Shown here piece after piece: positions 1 through 10,770 of a stretch of 64,000 bases of DNA (position 1 is its first letter; the number at the start of each line of letters is the position of its first letter). Both the position numbers and the translations under genes were made by a program. Source of the stretch: Pseudognaphalium luteoalbum (taxonomy: Eukaryota; Streptophyta; Magnoliopsida; Asterales; Asteraceae); contig OY730194.1 of NCBI GenBank assembly GCA_963422505.1, positions 89,137,886 to 89,201,885 on the forward strand. The letters are read 5' to 3'. The notes under the pieces are model-generated. The model worked only from the letters and a program-made list of their open reading frames with translations. It made no database searches and was not told the origin of the DNA.

Positions 1-470
1 GGTCAAAAGACATGTGCATGTGGTCCCTTATTTTAGGTAGTTGTCTATTGTAATGTTTAATGACCATGTGGGTATTACTTTTTGTGCAGTTTAGTAATCG
101 TAGTATGTGGTAATGTGAACATTTGGCTGCACTCGTTTTAATATAATGTTTGTGTTTGCAGTTTTTGTACTTTAAAGTGCTTATTGGTCACTACAGGTTG
201 TTTTGTTTTATACAATTGGTTTTACTTGCATTAAAAGATTTAATTGCATCTTACTTGACAATAAGCTGCAATAAGATAATATACTTGTGCAACTCATAAA
301 GGTTACTTCAACATACATCAGCAACATTAAGATAACAAAATTACATGTTTCATTGCATAATGTTAACTTCTTCATACAAGCTTCCAAAATGACCCATTTT
401 CTTACAAAATAAACTACAACAGTAGTACACTACATAAGCTACCACAAACAGCCACAAACTAGACCCATTT
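1..470. other. Intergenic, no recognised feature
   Basis: AT-rich sequence 3' of the broken zinc-finger gene. I see no ORF, TIR pair or tandem repeat that I can support. It may hold the 3' untranslated region of the minus-strand gene that ends at 471. Confidence 0.5.
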
Positions 471-1010
471 TCATACATAAAAGACCACCAAAATGAAAAG
501 AACTGCAAAAGCTTTCTTCCACATTAGAGCCCGGGACTTCATTTTTTGCAACTGAATTGCACTTGCAGCTTGTTGTTGTTCAAATCTGGACTTGTATTCT
601 TCAAATTCGGCCTCCATTTGTATAACTTGTTCTCTGTTCGTAAGGATTTCACAAAAACATTCAGACTGGTCTTGATTCAAACAAATATGCAACTCATAAA
701 GGTTGAGCTTGTACTAATCGTTCATAAGCTCATCATCAAAGCTTTGCAATCTTCACATTCAGACTATCACAATACAATTTTAATCAGTAAGCCTTCTATA
801 ACTCGATTTATAAAAATTAAAAATTTAGGGTTTAAAGTTTCATATACATACCAAGGAATTTGGGCATCTTAAGAATCGTCAAGTCGGATTAGTTGCAGTC
901 CATGAAGTGCGCGTCATCAAGGGTAGCGGTGGTTTACATTTGCAGTGAGTTGGGTTAGCTTTCTTCTTCGAATTGATCGATTTGGTAGACCGAGCAGAAG
1001 AAGATGACAT
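471..1010 (-). pseudogene. GRF-type zinc-finger gene, small, with C-terminal membrane segment (broken)
   Basis: Exon 1 (1010 to 852) starts MSSSSARSTKSINSKKK and continues CKCKPPLP..TSWTATNP, then RFLRCPN, the CxC...TSWT.NPGRRF..C pattern of plant GRF zinc fingers. A TGA at 879-881 falls where the family has the GR of GRRF. A GT donor follows at 851-850 (GTATGT). The second part reads LQSFDDELMND, then TAG, YKLNLYELHICLNQ, and runs on as a coiled-coil stretch (EAEFEEYKSRFEQQQ) ending in a hydrophobic helix, AFAVLFILVVFYV, at the stop near 471. A GRF finger followed by coiled coil and one C-terminal membrane segment is a common small plant gene type, often multicopy and mobile-element associated. 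Two in-frame stops make this copy a pseudogene. The acceptor site was not fixed. Confidence 0.72.
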
Positions 1011-2105
1011 GTTCGGGGTTCAAATTAGGGTTTCGTATGCGGGTAAACGTATAGAACATGTGTTATATGGGTCAATAATATTACGTGGCATTGTCTGTGT
1101 GGCAATTTTTTTTGTACGTGGCATTCCACGTAGCTGCTTAGTAAACATAACACATTAACAAACGGTAAACCATTAACTTTCAAAGATTGTAGCACAATAT
1201 TAAGCAGTTTACTGCGGACAATGGGAGTTTTAATGGTAGGTTGCTTAACTCGGAACAAACATGGGGGGTACGATGCCGACAAAATATATTTACCCTAATG
1301 TTTACGTAGGGGGGTTTGAAACTGAAATCTTTTGTGAGGATATGTAGGCATGACTGAGCCTACGATAGTTAATGATTGAGATTATCTAAAGTTTTTTTTA
1401 ACTATAAGTGGGAGTAAGCTTCAATTGCTTTCCGTGAGATATATTATAGATATTTCAAGCAAACACAACATATACATGCTAATATAGACATGACTTTGCA
1501 AGTTTTTGGGTATGAGTTTTTAATTAAGCCAAAATGGTGTAAAAAAATAGTTATGATTATAGATGTGAATGAATCGGATGATATGTGAGTTGATATATAC
1601 AAAGCTAACGAAAAGTTGTTGATTTTATCAATTGACATATAAACGGTTTAAAGGATGACATTTAAACGGGTAAATTGATATATACATATATCATTTTCAA
1701 CAACGTATACTTACGACATTTAAACAGGTAAAAGGATGACATTTAAACGACAAGTTGTTGAATAAACAACAAGTTTTTGATTAAACGACAAGTTGTTGAT
1801 ATATACAACAAAGAAATTGTTGCATACATAAAACCGTACAACATCCGAAACACACTAGTACATGTATATAATACAACATCCGAAGATCAACGAACATAAA
1901 ACATCAGCAACAAGAGCTTGACTTGAATCATTTCTTCTTAGAGAGATTTTCATTAAGTGGGTCAGCGACATGAGAGAATAAGACACCATCAGTGACTTCG
2001 CTTATCAGCGACTATTGACTTCAACAATCTGCTTATAGACATTGTCTCAGTCTCCCCCTTAATCATTGAGATCAGTGACCATCTTGAGTTTGCAGATCAG
2101 TGACT
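1011..2105. other. Intergenic with short local repeats
   Basis: No coding signal. Between about 1640 and 1830 short phrases recur: 'aaaggatgacatttaaac' twice (about 1651 and 1730) and 'aaacgacaagttgttgat' variants (about 1745-1815). They look like a decayed repeat; I cannot assign a family. Confidence 0.45.

Positions 2106-2108
<3 letters not shown>

Positions 2109-2171
<63 letters not shown>
2109..2171. repeat. (AT)n microsatellite
   Basis: About 60 bp of alternating A and T directly abutting the left inverted repeat of the element at 2175-2730. Confidence 0.9.
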
Positions 2172-2174
<3 letters not shown>

Positions 2175-2730
2175 AGTGATCAAGAGGGAAGTGCCTTTTT
2201 TGGGGAAGGGGGAAGCGTTAATATTCATCAAGAAGTATATTACAATTATCAATCAAAACATTAACAAAAAGTTATTTTTACCGGTAAATAGTAATCAAAA
2301 TCGATGCTATAAAGAATATTTTAACGAATAAATTTCATGTTTAAGTCATAATATTAGTTAATGAATATATATTTAATAAATTGTTAATATTCACTGTGAT
2401 GAATATTAACTAATATGCATCACGATGCATATTAAAACTTCACATCATTTGAAAAATATTTTTATTGTTAATATTCATCACAATGCATATTAGCTAATAT
2501 TCACCGCGATGCATATTAATAGATTTGGATCTAGTATTCATAAATCGATGTTATGACTTGCAGAAAGAATTTATCAAGGAAGCTTAACATTCATAGCATC
2601 GATTCTGATTAACATTTACTAAATTTCAATTTGCTTTTTTCGAAATTTGTATAGGTGAAGGTAATATGTTTCTTGATGAATACTAACGCTCCCCCTTTCC
2701 TCAAAAAAAAAAAACTTTCATCTAGATCAT
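2175..2730. mobile_element. TIR element, family 1, flanked by (TA)n
   Basis: About 58 bp at the left (gtgatcaagagggaagtgcc... to ...attcatcaagaa) is repeated inverted at 2670-2730. The inside carries the near-palindrome atgcatcacgatgcatatta (2414-2433) and variants near 2475-2520. There is no ORF, so the element is non-autonomous. Both sides are (TA)n, and a related larger copy lies at 6784-7968. The superfamily is not determined because the TSD is hidden in the (TA)n. Confidence 0.75.

Positions 2731-2736
<6 letters not shown>

Positions 2737-2780
<44 letters not shown>
2737..2780. repeat. (AT)n then (AG)n microsatellite
   Basis: Compound microsatellite that separates two TIR elements: AT repeats to about 2761, then AG repeats to 2780. 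Confidence 0.88.
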
Positions 2781-2782
<2 letters not shown>

Positions 2783-2784
2783 GA

Positions 2785-3905
2785 AGGTTCAAATGAAAAC
2801 CAACCCACTATAGAGAACCAAGAGAACCAAATATTTAAAGGGGTAAATAAGTAAAATTGTTATAATATCAAATTCTTTTATTTTTGTTAATCATTTATTA
2901 TCTCATCTCTCTCATTGTCCAGATTTTTCTCTCTTTTTATGGAAGTTTCTATTTGACTTATTTCGCTCTTCTTTTTACCAAATCAATTAAAAATCCATGT
3001 TGTCAACGGTACTGAATACATTTCTAGCGATCGAGGATAGCTTTTAACGTACGTGCACACATGAACATGCTTCATTTTTTTATATCAAAGATAGCATTTA
3101 AAGTACGTGGACACATGAACATGCTACATTGTTTTTTATCTTATAAAATTAAAGAATGAAAAACTAATAACATGTCAACATCATTTTGTTTGTGAGTCTG
3201 TTTTTCATTTTTCAAAATCTCACTTGTGAAATCATCGTATAATTCTTTAAAAATGAGAAAACTTAGAGCATAAGCAAGATAGTTGTAAAATAATATAGGT
3301 GTTCACATGTGAACTTAATGTCTTCTTAAACTGTAATTTCTTTTATTTATCGATGTGCACATATGAACATGTTATTTTTCAAGATCTAACGAGTTCTTCT
3401 AAGTGTGAACATGTGAACATAAAGTTTTTTACGGATTATCCATGGTGGTTCGATCTCTTTTTTCTTCTTGTGCACATGTGAATACATCCACTTTTTAATC
3501 ATCATCATCTCCGTCATTGATCTATAATCCTCATCATCAACACCATCTTCAAAATTGAACCTCAACAGCATCATCGATCTGGTCATTTTTGTGTTAGGGT
3601 TCATCATGTTTCTGTTACGTTCATGGTGAAGGGAGGGAGTCGCTTTTTTCCAAGAATAAAAAATGAGAAATAACATCCGGGAATGTAGGGAAGGAGAGGA
3701 GAAATAATAGTGAGAAGTTAATGGTGATTTAAATGAGCATTAATTAATATCAGATGAAAATTCCATTATTGCTCTTACAGCTTTCAATTAAATTACCTGA
3801 AATCCATTTAATTATAATAAATGCCGTATTAATTTCACCCGTTGATTAAGTTGATCAAAGGTTCAAATTTGGTTCTCTATTGTGAGTTGGTTCTCATTTG
3901 AACCT
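2785..3905. mobile_element. TIR element, family 2, with gtgcacatgtgaaca repeats
   Basis: Terminal inverted repeats of about 37 bp: aggttcaaatgaaaacca at 2785 and its inverted partner ending at 3905, agreeing over most positions (also 'tagagaaccaa'). The inside repeats a palindromic motif near gtgcacatgtgaacat at about 3050, 3108, 3298, 3352, 3400 and 3468. No convincing protein is encoded; the small ORFs are low-complexity. Non-autonomous DNA transposon, family unknown. Confidence 0.75.
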
Positions 3906-3916
3906 CCCACTATATA

Positions 3917-5568
3917 GGATTGGGATCAATGGAGAAGGATTTAATGGTGGAGAAGGGAGAGAAGCATTCTTAACCATCAGATTTTTGAATCAACGGATTA
4001 GATTATTCAATGGCACAATTGTAATATTTATTAACCAAGTTTAATTCAAGAGGGGCATTATGGTACATTAAATTGATTAAATATGGAAAAAGAAAAAAAA
4101 ACATCCTTAAAAAAAACCGTCCCCAAAAATTAGGAAAGTTAGCACTATCCAATTGTACATCCTGCAAAATTTTGAAAATGGTGCCAAAAGTGGATGTTGA
4201 TTTATTTTTATACATTGGTTGTTTTTTTAATTATATATTATTTTATATTTTGATTCATTCGGTTATGACTTTTTATTATTGAACTTCTGAAACTCAATAT
4301 TTTAATATTGAATCAGACCTTTGATTTATCAAAATATTGAATGACAAATTACTAAATCACATCTCTTTACTATTAAATATAATTCATGAATTAAACAAAA
4401 AAAATTACATAAATACTTGACACAAGAATATACAATATATAATAAATTAACTAGATTGTAGTTTACTTGATGACCACATATACAAAGTGAAATAAACATA
4501 ATAGGCAGTAAACTTTAGATTGTTATATAGTTACTAAACAATCCATTAAATTTTATGAATCAATGTTACAAAAGTTGGGAATTAAAATTCTGAATCAGTA
4601 TTATAAAAAGTTCTGAATCGATGTTATAAAGTATGTTACTATGATAATCTATGAATTAATGAATCATCGTTGCTATGAACAATTATTGTAGCATAATCAA
4701 CTGAATCATCATATAGACAACCGACAAAATAGTGGTAAATTAAGTTGGAGAATCATGATTTGAAACAACTGAATCGTACTTATAATTTTGTTGAATCAAT
4801 GAGTAAACATACTATTACAAACAAGTAAACCATTGAATCAGTCATAATGTCGTGAATTAAAAACATTATCAAAAGATTATCTTGGTTTGAACAAAACATA
4901 TCGTGTGATAAATCGAATTTTTTATATATATAATTGATTCAACTATGCAAATTGCCAAGTATAAAGTGAATAAAAAATAATTAGAACTACAATATTAGAT
5001 ATAACTCTTTGATGCTCATCGGTTGAACAAAAATATCACAAAAGAAAATATTTTGATGATCATGTACAATATATAAAGAAAAAAATATTTTTTTAGTAAT
5101 TGACCAGTAGAATGATTACATATCTTCCTTGAATTTTTTTAGTTAAAAAATTGTGATAGGGATATGAAGCAAATCAATTAAAAACTATACCCCATCAATC
5201 AATGGTACAAAAAAGATATAAAGTATTTAATTAATTAACTTTCAAAATGATAAAATAAAAATGCAAAAAGGATATAAAGTATTTATATAATTAACCTTCA
5301 AATCGTCTGATTTTAATCTTCCATGGTGTATCCTTGTTTTCTTCAAATTCATAAATATAAGTAGGCATGGTTGTGTAAACGTATAGAACCCTTGGAGATT
5401 GATTCTTTCACAATTTAAGGAAACAATAACTGCCATTTATGATTTAAATTTAATTAAATAACTAGTCAAAACTCAATTACCATAATGCCCTTCTACCATT
5501 ATTCAAAATGATTGTTCCAAAATGTGTCTCTCTCTTCTCCATAAAAAATTCTTTCTTTTTTATCCTCC

Positions 5569-5570
<2 letters not shown>
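3917..5570. mobile_element. TIR element, family 3 (degenerate), with tgaatca repeats
   Basis: Begins ggattgggatcaatgga after a short tatata and ends atcctccaa before (AT)n at 5572. Inverted similarity between the ends is patchy: ggagaagggagaga against ggagaagagagaga, and a 'gggcattatggta' phrase on both sides. Many tgaatca(a)tgttataaaa-like words recur at 4290-4860. No ORF of note. Lower confidence because the TIRs are diverged. Confidence 0.5.

Positions 5571-5604
<34 letters not shown>
5571..5604. repeat. (AT)n microsatellite
   Basis: Alternating AT of about 34 bp at the right edge of the family 3 element. Confidence 0.88.
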
Positions 5605-5608
<4 letters not shown>

Positions 5609-5678
5609 CCGTATTCATTTATTATCAAAAGGGATAACTATATGTGAATGCTTTCAACTTGTATCAAAGGTGTATTGT

Positions 5679-5867
5679 GTGTACCCAACTAACAAATGAA
5701 ACTTTTATGGATACAACTTTCAAAAAGCATGTTTTAATGTATTTTGTAGTAATTTTGATGATGCGTCAAATTTTATAAATGCCACTTGGCACCATAAGCA
5801 AATGAAATTCATCAAAATATATAAAAACACATTTTTTGAAAGTATCACCCGTTAGTTGGGTACAGAC
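5679..5867. mobile_element. MITE of about 190 bp with long TIRs
   Basis: The left arm from gtgtacccaactaac is matched inverted by gttagttgggtacagaca at the right, with further pairing through 'actttcaaaaa' and 'ttttaatgtattttg'. The centre has 'gccacttggcacc'. The same arms and centre recur at 63738-64000, so this is a family. Confidence 0.75.
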
Positions 5868-5869
5868 AT

Positions 5870-6238
5870 TTAGGGGATGTTTACTTTTTTTCCTATTAAG
5901 TGTTGTTTACATGTGATGTCTGTCTGGATAAACATGTCTGTTTATAACAAGTGCTGTTTATGTAAATGTAATTTTTGTTTTGACCAAAATAATGAACTTA
6001 AATGATATAAAGTTTGAATAAAAAATGGCGTGCTCAAATTCTATTGGAGATAAAATGTTGAAAAAATGTATATTTATCATTAACTGTCTCTTTTTGGTAA
6101 AGACTTCATTTTTCTTCCTACTTTAGACACAGACATTCCTTCCTTTCAGATTAAGTGAAAAAGAAACAGCAATTTATCTGTCTGTATTAAGAGGTGTCTG
6201 GAAACAAACCATTAAGTGGAAAGTAAATAGTCCCTTAA
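5870..6238. mobile_element. MITE of about 370 bp, hAT-like ends
   Basis: The left end taggggatgtttacttttt pairs with the inverted right end taagggactatttactttcc, and both continue into 'ttaagtg' and 'gtctg' words. No ORF. It is directly adjacent to the MITE ending at 5867. No clean TSD was found. Confidence 0.65.
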
Positions 6239-6783
6239 TGTAAGTTGAACACATTTACAAATGCTTTTCATTTTTCAAAATCAACTGTCAATATCTGTAT
6301 CCGTTGGATGAAGCATATTTTTTTTATATCTTTTGAATATTAAATAAATTTTTACAAACCTGTAAACATTGTAGTACTTGTAACATTATGTTACAAACAA
6401 AAAGAGTAAAGTTTTGAAAATTTAAAACAATTAATCTTGGTTTCTCGTTTAGAAATGCACATTTTATCACCAGTTTTTACAGATAAGTGACTTGGTAGTA
6501 ATCAATATTTAGCTCAATTTTGTTTATATAATATATAGGGGAAATACCCCGTGTATCAAAACTGTACGGATTGAATGGTGCAGTAAGTTATAACATAGAG
6601 ACTATATATATATATATATATAAAAGTTGAAAGGTTGAATATGTAAATTATAAATATATGTATATTTTGTATTGGTGAATAGCACAAATGTTTTCTCCTT
6701 TATGTAAGCATTTTGATTCACTATAATCATAGAATATAATGGAAAATACTAGAAAATAAACTTTCTAATCGGTAGTGACTAGC
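6239..6783. other. AT-rich intergenic
   Basis: No gene seen. Contains a short (AT)n at about 6604-6622. Confidence 0.5.
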
Positions 6784-7963
6784 CATGATCCAGAGGGAAC
6801 ACCTAATTTATTTTTATTTTTTTTGGGGGGGGGGGGGGGGGGGGGGGGTGGGGAGGGGGAAGTGTTGATCTAACTATCTCACAAACGACAAGTCAAAAAA
6901 TTATGAAAATTGCATCATAAAATTCAACGTTTTCTCCTCTTCGATTTATCAAGGCATACATTCGACAACTTTATTTTTTTCATTTTTTGATGAGTTTACA
7001 AATTAGTATGCATCAAAATGCATAATATTAGTACTTGTGAACATAAATGTTAACGTACATCAATTTAAAAAAGTAGAATATAAACTTAAATTAAAATGCA
7101 TCACATTGCATGTTAATAATACTTATCCTCATAAGTGTTAACAAAACATCAATATACATCACTTTGATATAACATGCATCAAAGTACATATTATTGATAC
7201 TCAAAAATATGAATGTTAATTTCTATCAATATACACCGCTACGATGTATACCTAGGTTAACACGCATCTAAGTGCACACTATTAGTAATCGTCATCATTA
7301 ATTTTAACATACACTATTAGAATGTAAACATAACTTAATATGCATCCATTTGCATACTATTAGTACACATTAAAACCAATGTTAACATATATTTAACATA
7401 CGTAACTCCGATGTAAAACTAATTTAACATGCATCGTAATGCATATTATTATTAATCAACAAAAAATTTAAAATACATAAATATACATCACTACAGTTAA
7501 TATGAACCATGTTGCATACTATTAATACACATTAAAATGAACTATAACAAAATATGAATATACAATACTAAGATGTAAGAATAAACTTGCATGCATCACA
7601 ATGCATACTATTAGTACACAACGACATCAATATGCATTGATGTAAGGATAAATTTGTATGCATCACAATGCATATTATTATCCCACCAAAAAACGAAGGA
7701 AAAAAAATCTCGTCGAAAATACGCATTGATGAATCTTAAATCGAAGAGGAGAAAACGCTGAGTTTAATGGTGCAATTTTCATAATTTTTTGACTTGTCGT
7801 TTGTGACATAATTTGTTTTAGGGGTAAATGGGTAAATGAGTTTTGATTATTATAGAGATGATCACATGTGTGCACCCCCACACTAATTATTATAGACTCT
7901 ATGAGATTAGTGGTGGTGATTTACTTCCCCCTTCCCTAATTTTTTGCACTTCCCCCTAGATCA

Positions 7964-7968
<5 letters not shown>
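6784..7968. mobile_element. Larger TIR element of family 1
   Basis: The ends match the element at 2175-2730: inverted gtgatctagggggaagtgc at about 7947-7966 against gatccagagggaacacc at the left. A second inner inverted repeat is excellent: left 'acaaacgacaagtcaaaaaa' (about 6881) and right 'ttttttgacttgtcgtttgt' (about 7784), extending through 'gttttctcctcttcgattta'. The inside repeats atgcatcacaatgcatatta at about 7009, 7097, 7428, 7590 and 7660. No transposase seen. The right side is flanked by (AT)n; the left is not. Confidence 0.72.
6825..6848 (+). repeat. Poly-G tract, 24 G
   Basis: An uninterrupted run of 24 G continued by tggggaggggg, inside the left terminal repeat of the element at 6784-7968. 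It could form a quadruplex and is also a likely assembly or polymerase-slippage site. Confidence 0.85.
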
Positions 7969-7970
<2 letters not shown>

Positions 7971-8026
<56 letters not shown>

Positions 8027-8027
8027 T
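7971..8027. repeat. (AT)n then (AC)n microsatellite
   Basis: Alternating AT followed by acacacac, immediately outside the right end of the family 1 element. Confidence 0.88.
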
Positions 8028-8679
8028 TCTTTTTCTTCCAAAGATATTTGGATCATTAAAATTTAGAACCTAATTCCTCTCTTTTCCACTTCACTTGTAT
8101 TGTTTGTTGGGGTTTTGTAGCAAGTGGAACCGAACGGGTGATTAAATGATACTTCAGTTGATGGTTCTACAAGGAAGATCTAAGGTAGGTTATAGAAAAT
8201 AAAGAACTATAAAAAATGATAAATAAATGAATTTGATTGATCTGGGAATTCAATCATGGTTTCGATATGGAAAAGAATCTTTGTGTATATATATATACCC
8301 TCATAGATATATATTTGATTTTATACATGTATATATGTATTTCAGGTGATAATTAGTGAATTTATGGATGACAAGGTCATTCACATTCGATTCATTAATT
8401 TACCATATATATGGCTACAACATAGTGTAACAGTGTAACCGTACTGGTGGTAATTTTTTTCATTGACTTATTTCCTGGATGGTGCGATTGCATTGACTTC
8501 AAATCTCAGCCATGCTTTATTCGAGACTTTCGGTTATTTTGTGTCAGAAAGTTGGTTTGACCAAGAAGGTGGTTGCGCTAGGATAGATGCCCACGTATTC
8601 CGAATATCCTCACATTTAAATTTTTTAATAAGTATAAAATTATAAGACTTATATATCCATGTGTTTTTTCACAGGCTCT
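8028..8679. other. Intergenic, no recognised feature
   Basis: No supported gene or repeat. A 60-codon ORF at 8463 lacks any recognisable domain and is left out. Confidence 0.45.
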
Positions 8680-9232
8680 TCCGTTTTGGTTTTTTTGCCA
8701 GGATGTGATTTCCTTCCTTCCCTCATCTTTTTCATATCCTTCTATTTTGAGTTTTTTTTTTTGCTACGATGTCCCTCCCTTCCTTGATCTTTTTCACATC
8801 CTTCTATTTTGAGTTTCTTTAGCCAGGATGTCCCTACCTTGATGTGACATCCTTGATATTTTTTTTTTGTCAGGATGTCACTCCTTTCCTTGATTATTCA
8901 TTGATCTTTTCTTCATTCTTTCATTTTGAGTTTTTTAGCTAGGAGCCCAGGATGTCCCTCTCTTCCTTGATTTTTTTCCCTTCATTGATCTTTTTCACAT
9001 CCTTCCATGTTGTATCTTTTTGCCAAGTGTCTTTCCCTTGATGTGCATCCTTGATTTTCCCCCTTGATTTTTCTTCATTCCTTTATTTTTTTTTTCACAT
9101 TTTTCCATTTTGAGTTTTTCGGGTAGGATGTCCCTCCCTTCCATATTTGAGTTTTTTTTCTTCAAGATGTGGCTTCCTTATTTTTTATTTTTTTTGCCAT
9201 GATGTCTCTCCTTTCTTTGACACAGCCATCCA
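8680..9232. repeat. Degenerate pyrimidine-rich minisatellite
   Basis: About eight to nine imperfect units of roughly 60 bp. Core words are 'ggatgtccctcccttccttg', 'atctttttcacatccttc' and 'attttgagtttttt'. Units vary in length and order, as in an old tandem array. No coding function is apparent. Confidence 0.78.
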
Positions 9233-9680
9233 TTTCTTTTAAATAAATGTTAGTGTTTATCATGTTTATAATTACATAAGCATATATAAGTTTTTATTGA
9301 TATGTTGTATGACATGTATATATGTTATGTTTTTTCATGAAGTGATTGTTACAATAATTATATCATATAATTTTTAATAGTTTACATTTTCTATGTTTAT
9401 ATGTTTACTTTATATATTGTTTTTTTTATATACAATTATATCTCTCTCATTCTCAGTTGGTCATGCAATCAAAGAAAGATGAATACATTGAACCATTTGT
9501 GTTTATTAAAATTTTATATTTGTTTCATCTGGTATATAATTTTTCACTTAAACTTTATACAATTATATATAATGATCACCATGTCTATATCTTACTTAAC
9601 TACCTTATTCTTATATATTATGTTACGAAAAATAAATAAAGTTTACGATTATAATGTTTTCTTTATGACAAACAATTAAG

Positions 9681-9708
9681 CTGGGCAACACCCAGGTTAA
9701 CTACTAGT
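9681..9708 (+). other. Possible Helitron 3' terminus
   Basis: A small hairpin CTGGG-caaca-CCCAG (9681-9695) is followed 8 nt later by CTAG (9704-9707) and then T. Helitron 3' ends have a hairpin about 10 nt before CTRR, with insertion before T. No matching 5' end was found, so this is tentative. Confidence 0.35.
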
Positions 9709-9916
9709 TATCAATATCTATATAGACCATCTATATTCATCACTAGTTAATTGGATGGATGTATACCAATTGATTGAATGTTGATTGTCATCCATAATTG
9801 TGATTCATTTACTAGGTTTATTTAGTGTCTTGTGTTTTTGGTAGGTTCATATACGACGTCATCACCTATTATGATGTGATTGGTCAAAACTGCCCAAACA
9901 AAATTTCTTGAAAGTC

Positions 9917-9983
9917 CTTTCCAGCACCAACTGAGTTATGCATATAACGGACTTTCCAGCACCAACTGAGTTATGCATATAAG
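9917..9983. repeat. Tandem duplication, 35-bp period
   Basis: The phrase actttccagcaccaactgag followed by 'ttatgcatataa' occurs twice in a row with a 35-bp period, almost without mismatch, so the duplication is recent. Confidence 0.85.
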
Positions 9984-10475
9984 GATCAATCTCAAAGTTG
10001 CAACTAAGCTAATGGAAAAACTCGAATAAATGCGAAACCAAACTGATAAACATAAATACATTCAATATAACACGTTAATATATAGGAAAAAAATATAAAT
10101 AATTATCTTCTGCTTTGCATCTATTTATGATCAAATATATAAACTTTACTGCATAATAACATAAGATCTGATCTTGTAAATCATGATATCAGTGCTTCAC
10201 AATAAGTGTAGGTACATTTGTACTGAAACTTAAGAAGAAATTATTGCATCTATAATTAAAAGAGATGTGGATTACATCTCTCTTTGGCTCTCTGATGAAC
10301 ATAAGGGAATGTTGTTCATGTAACATTCACAGTCTTAACTCTAAGCACATTTAAAAATGTATAATGATGAACACGGAACATCATCCCATTGCTATCCTCA
10401 GCTAATACATAAAGAGCAAAATTAAAAGGGAGGACATCTGATTAGTGTTAAAATTGCAATATATTATTCTCTTGT

Positions 10476-10681
10476 CACTGGCGGACCCAGAAAATTTAAT
10501 CACCGGTGTCACAAAAATTTTGAAACTCACTCGACTTGGTAGTTGATAATGAGGTGCACCACCTAAATATCAATGGTAGCACTCTAAAATAATCAATAAC
10601 TTTTCAACTAAATTTACACTAAATCAACTTAATTGACTGGTGTCACGTGCTACCGTTGACTATAACATGGGTCCGTCCCTG
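10476..10681. mobile_element. hAT-type MITE, 206 bp, exact 8-bp TSD
   Basis: The left end cactggcggaccca mirrors the right end tgggtccgtccctg. The element is flanked by identical 8-bp duplications, TCTCTTGT (10468-10475 and 10682-10689). An 8-bp TSD and short TIRs fit the hAT superfamily. It lies about 90 bp past the stop codon of dehydrogenase copy A, so it may be within its 3' UTR or terminator. Confidence 0.85.
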
Positions 10682-10770
10682 TCTCTTGTAATGAGCTACT
10701 CGTATATTAAGTAGATTTTGTATGAGTTTCAGCACTTACAGACACCATCTTTCACATTTACATAACTGGT

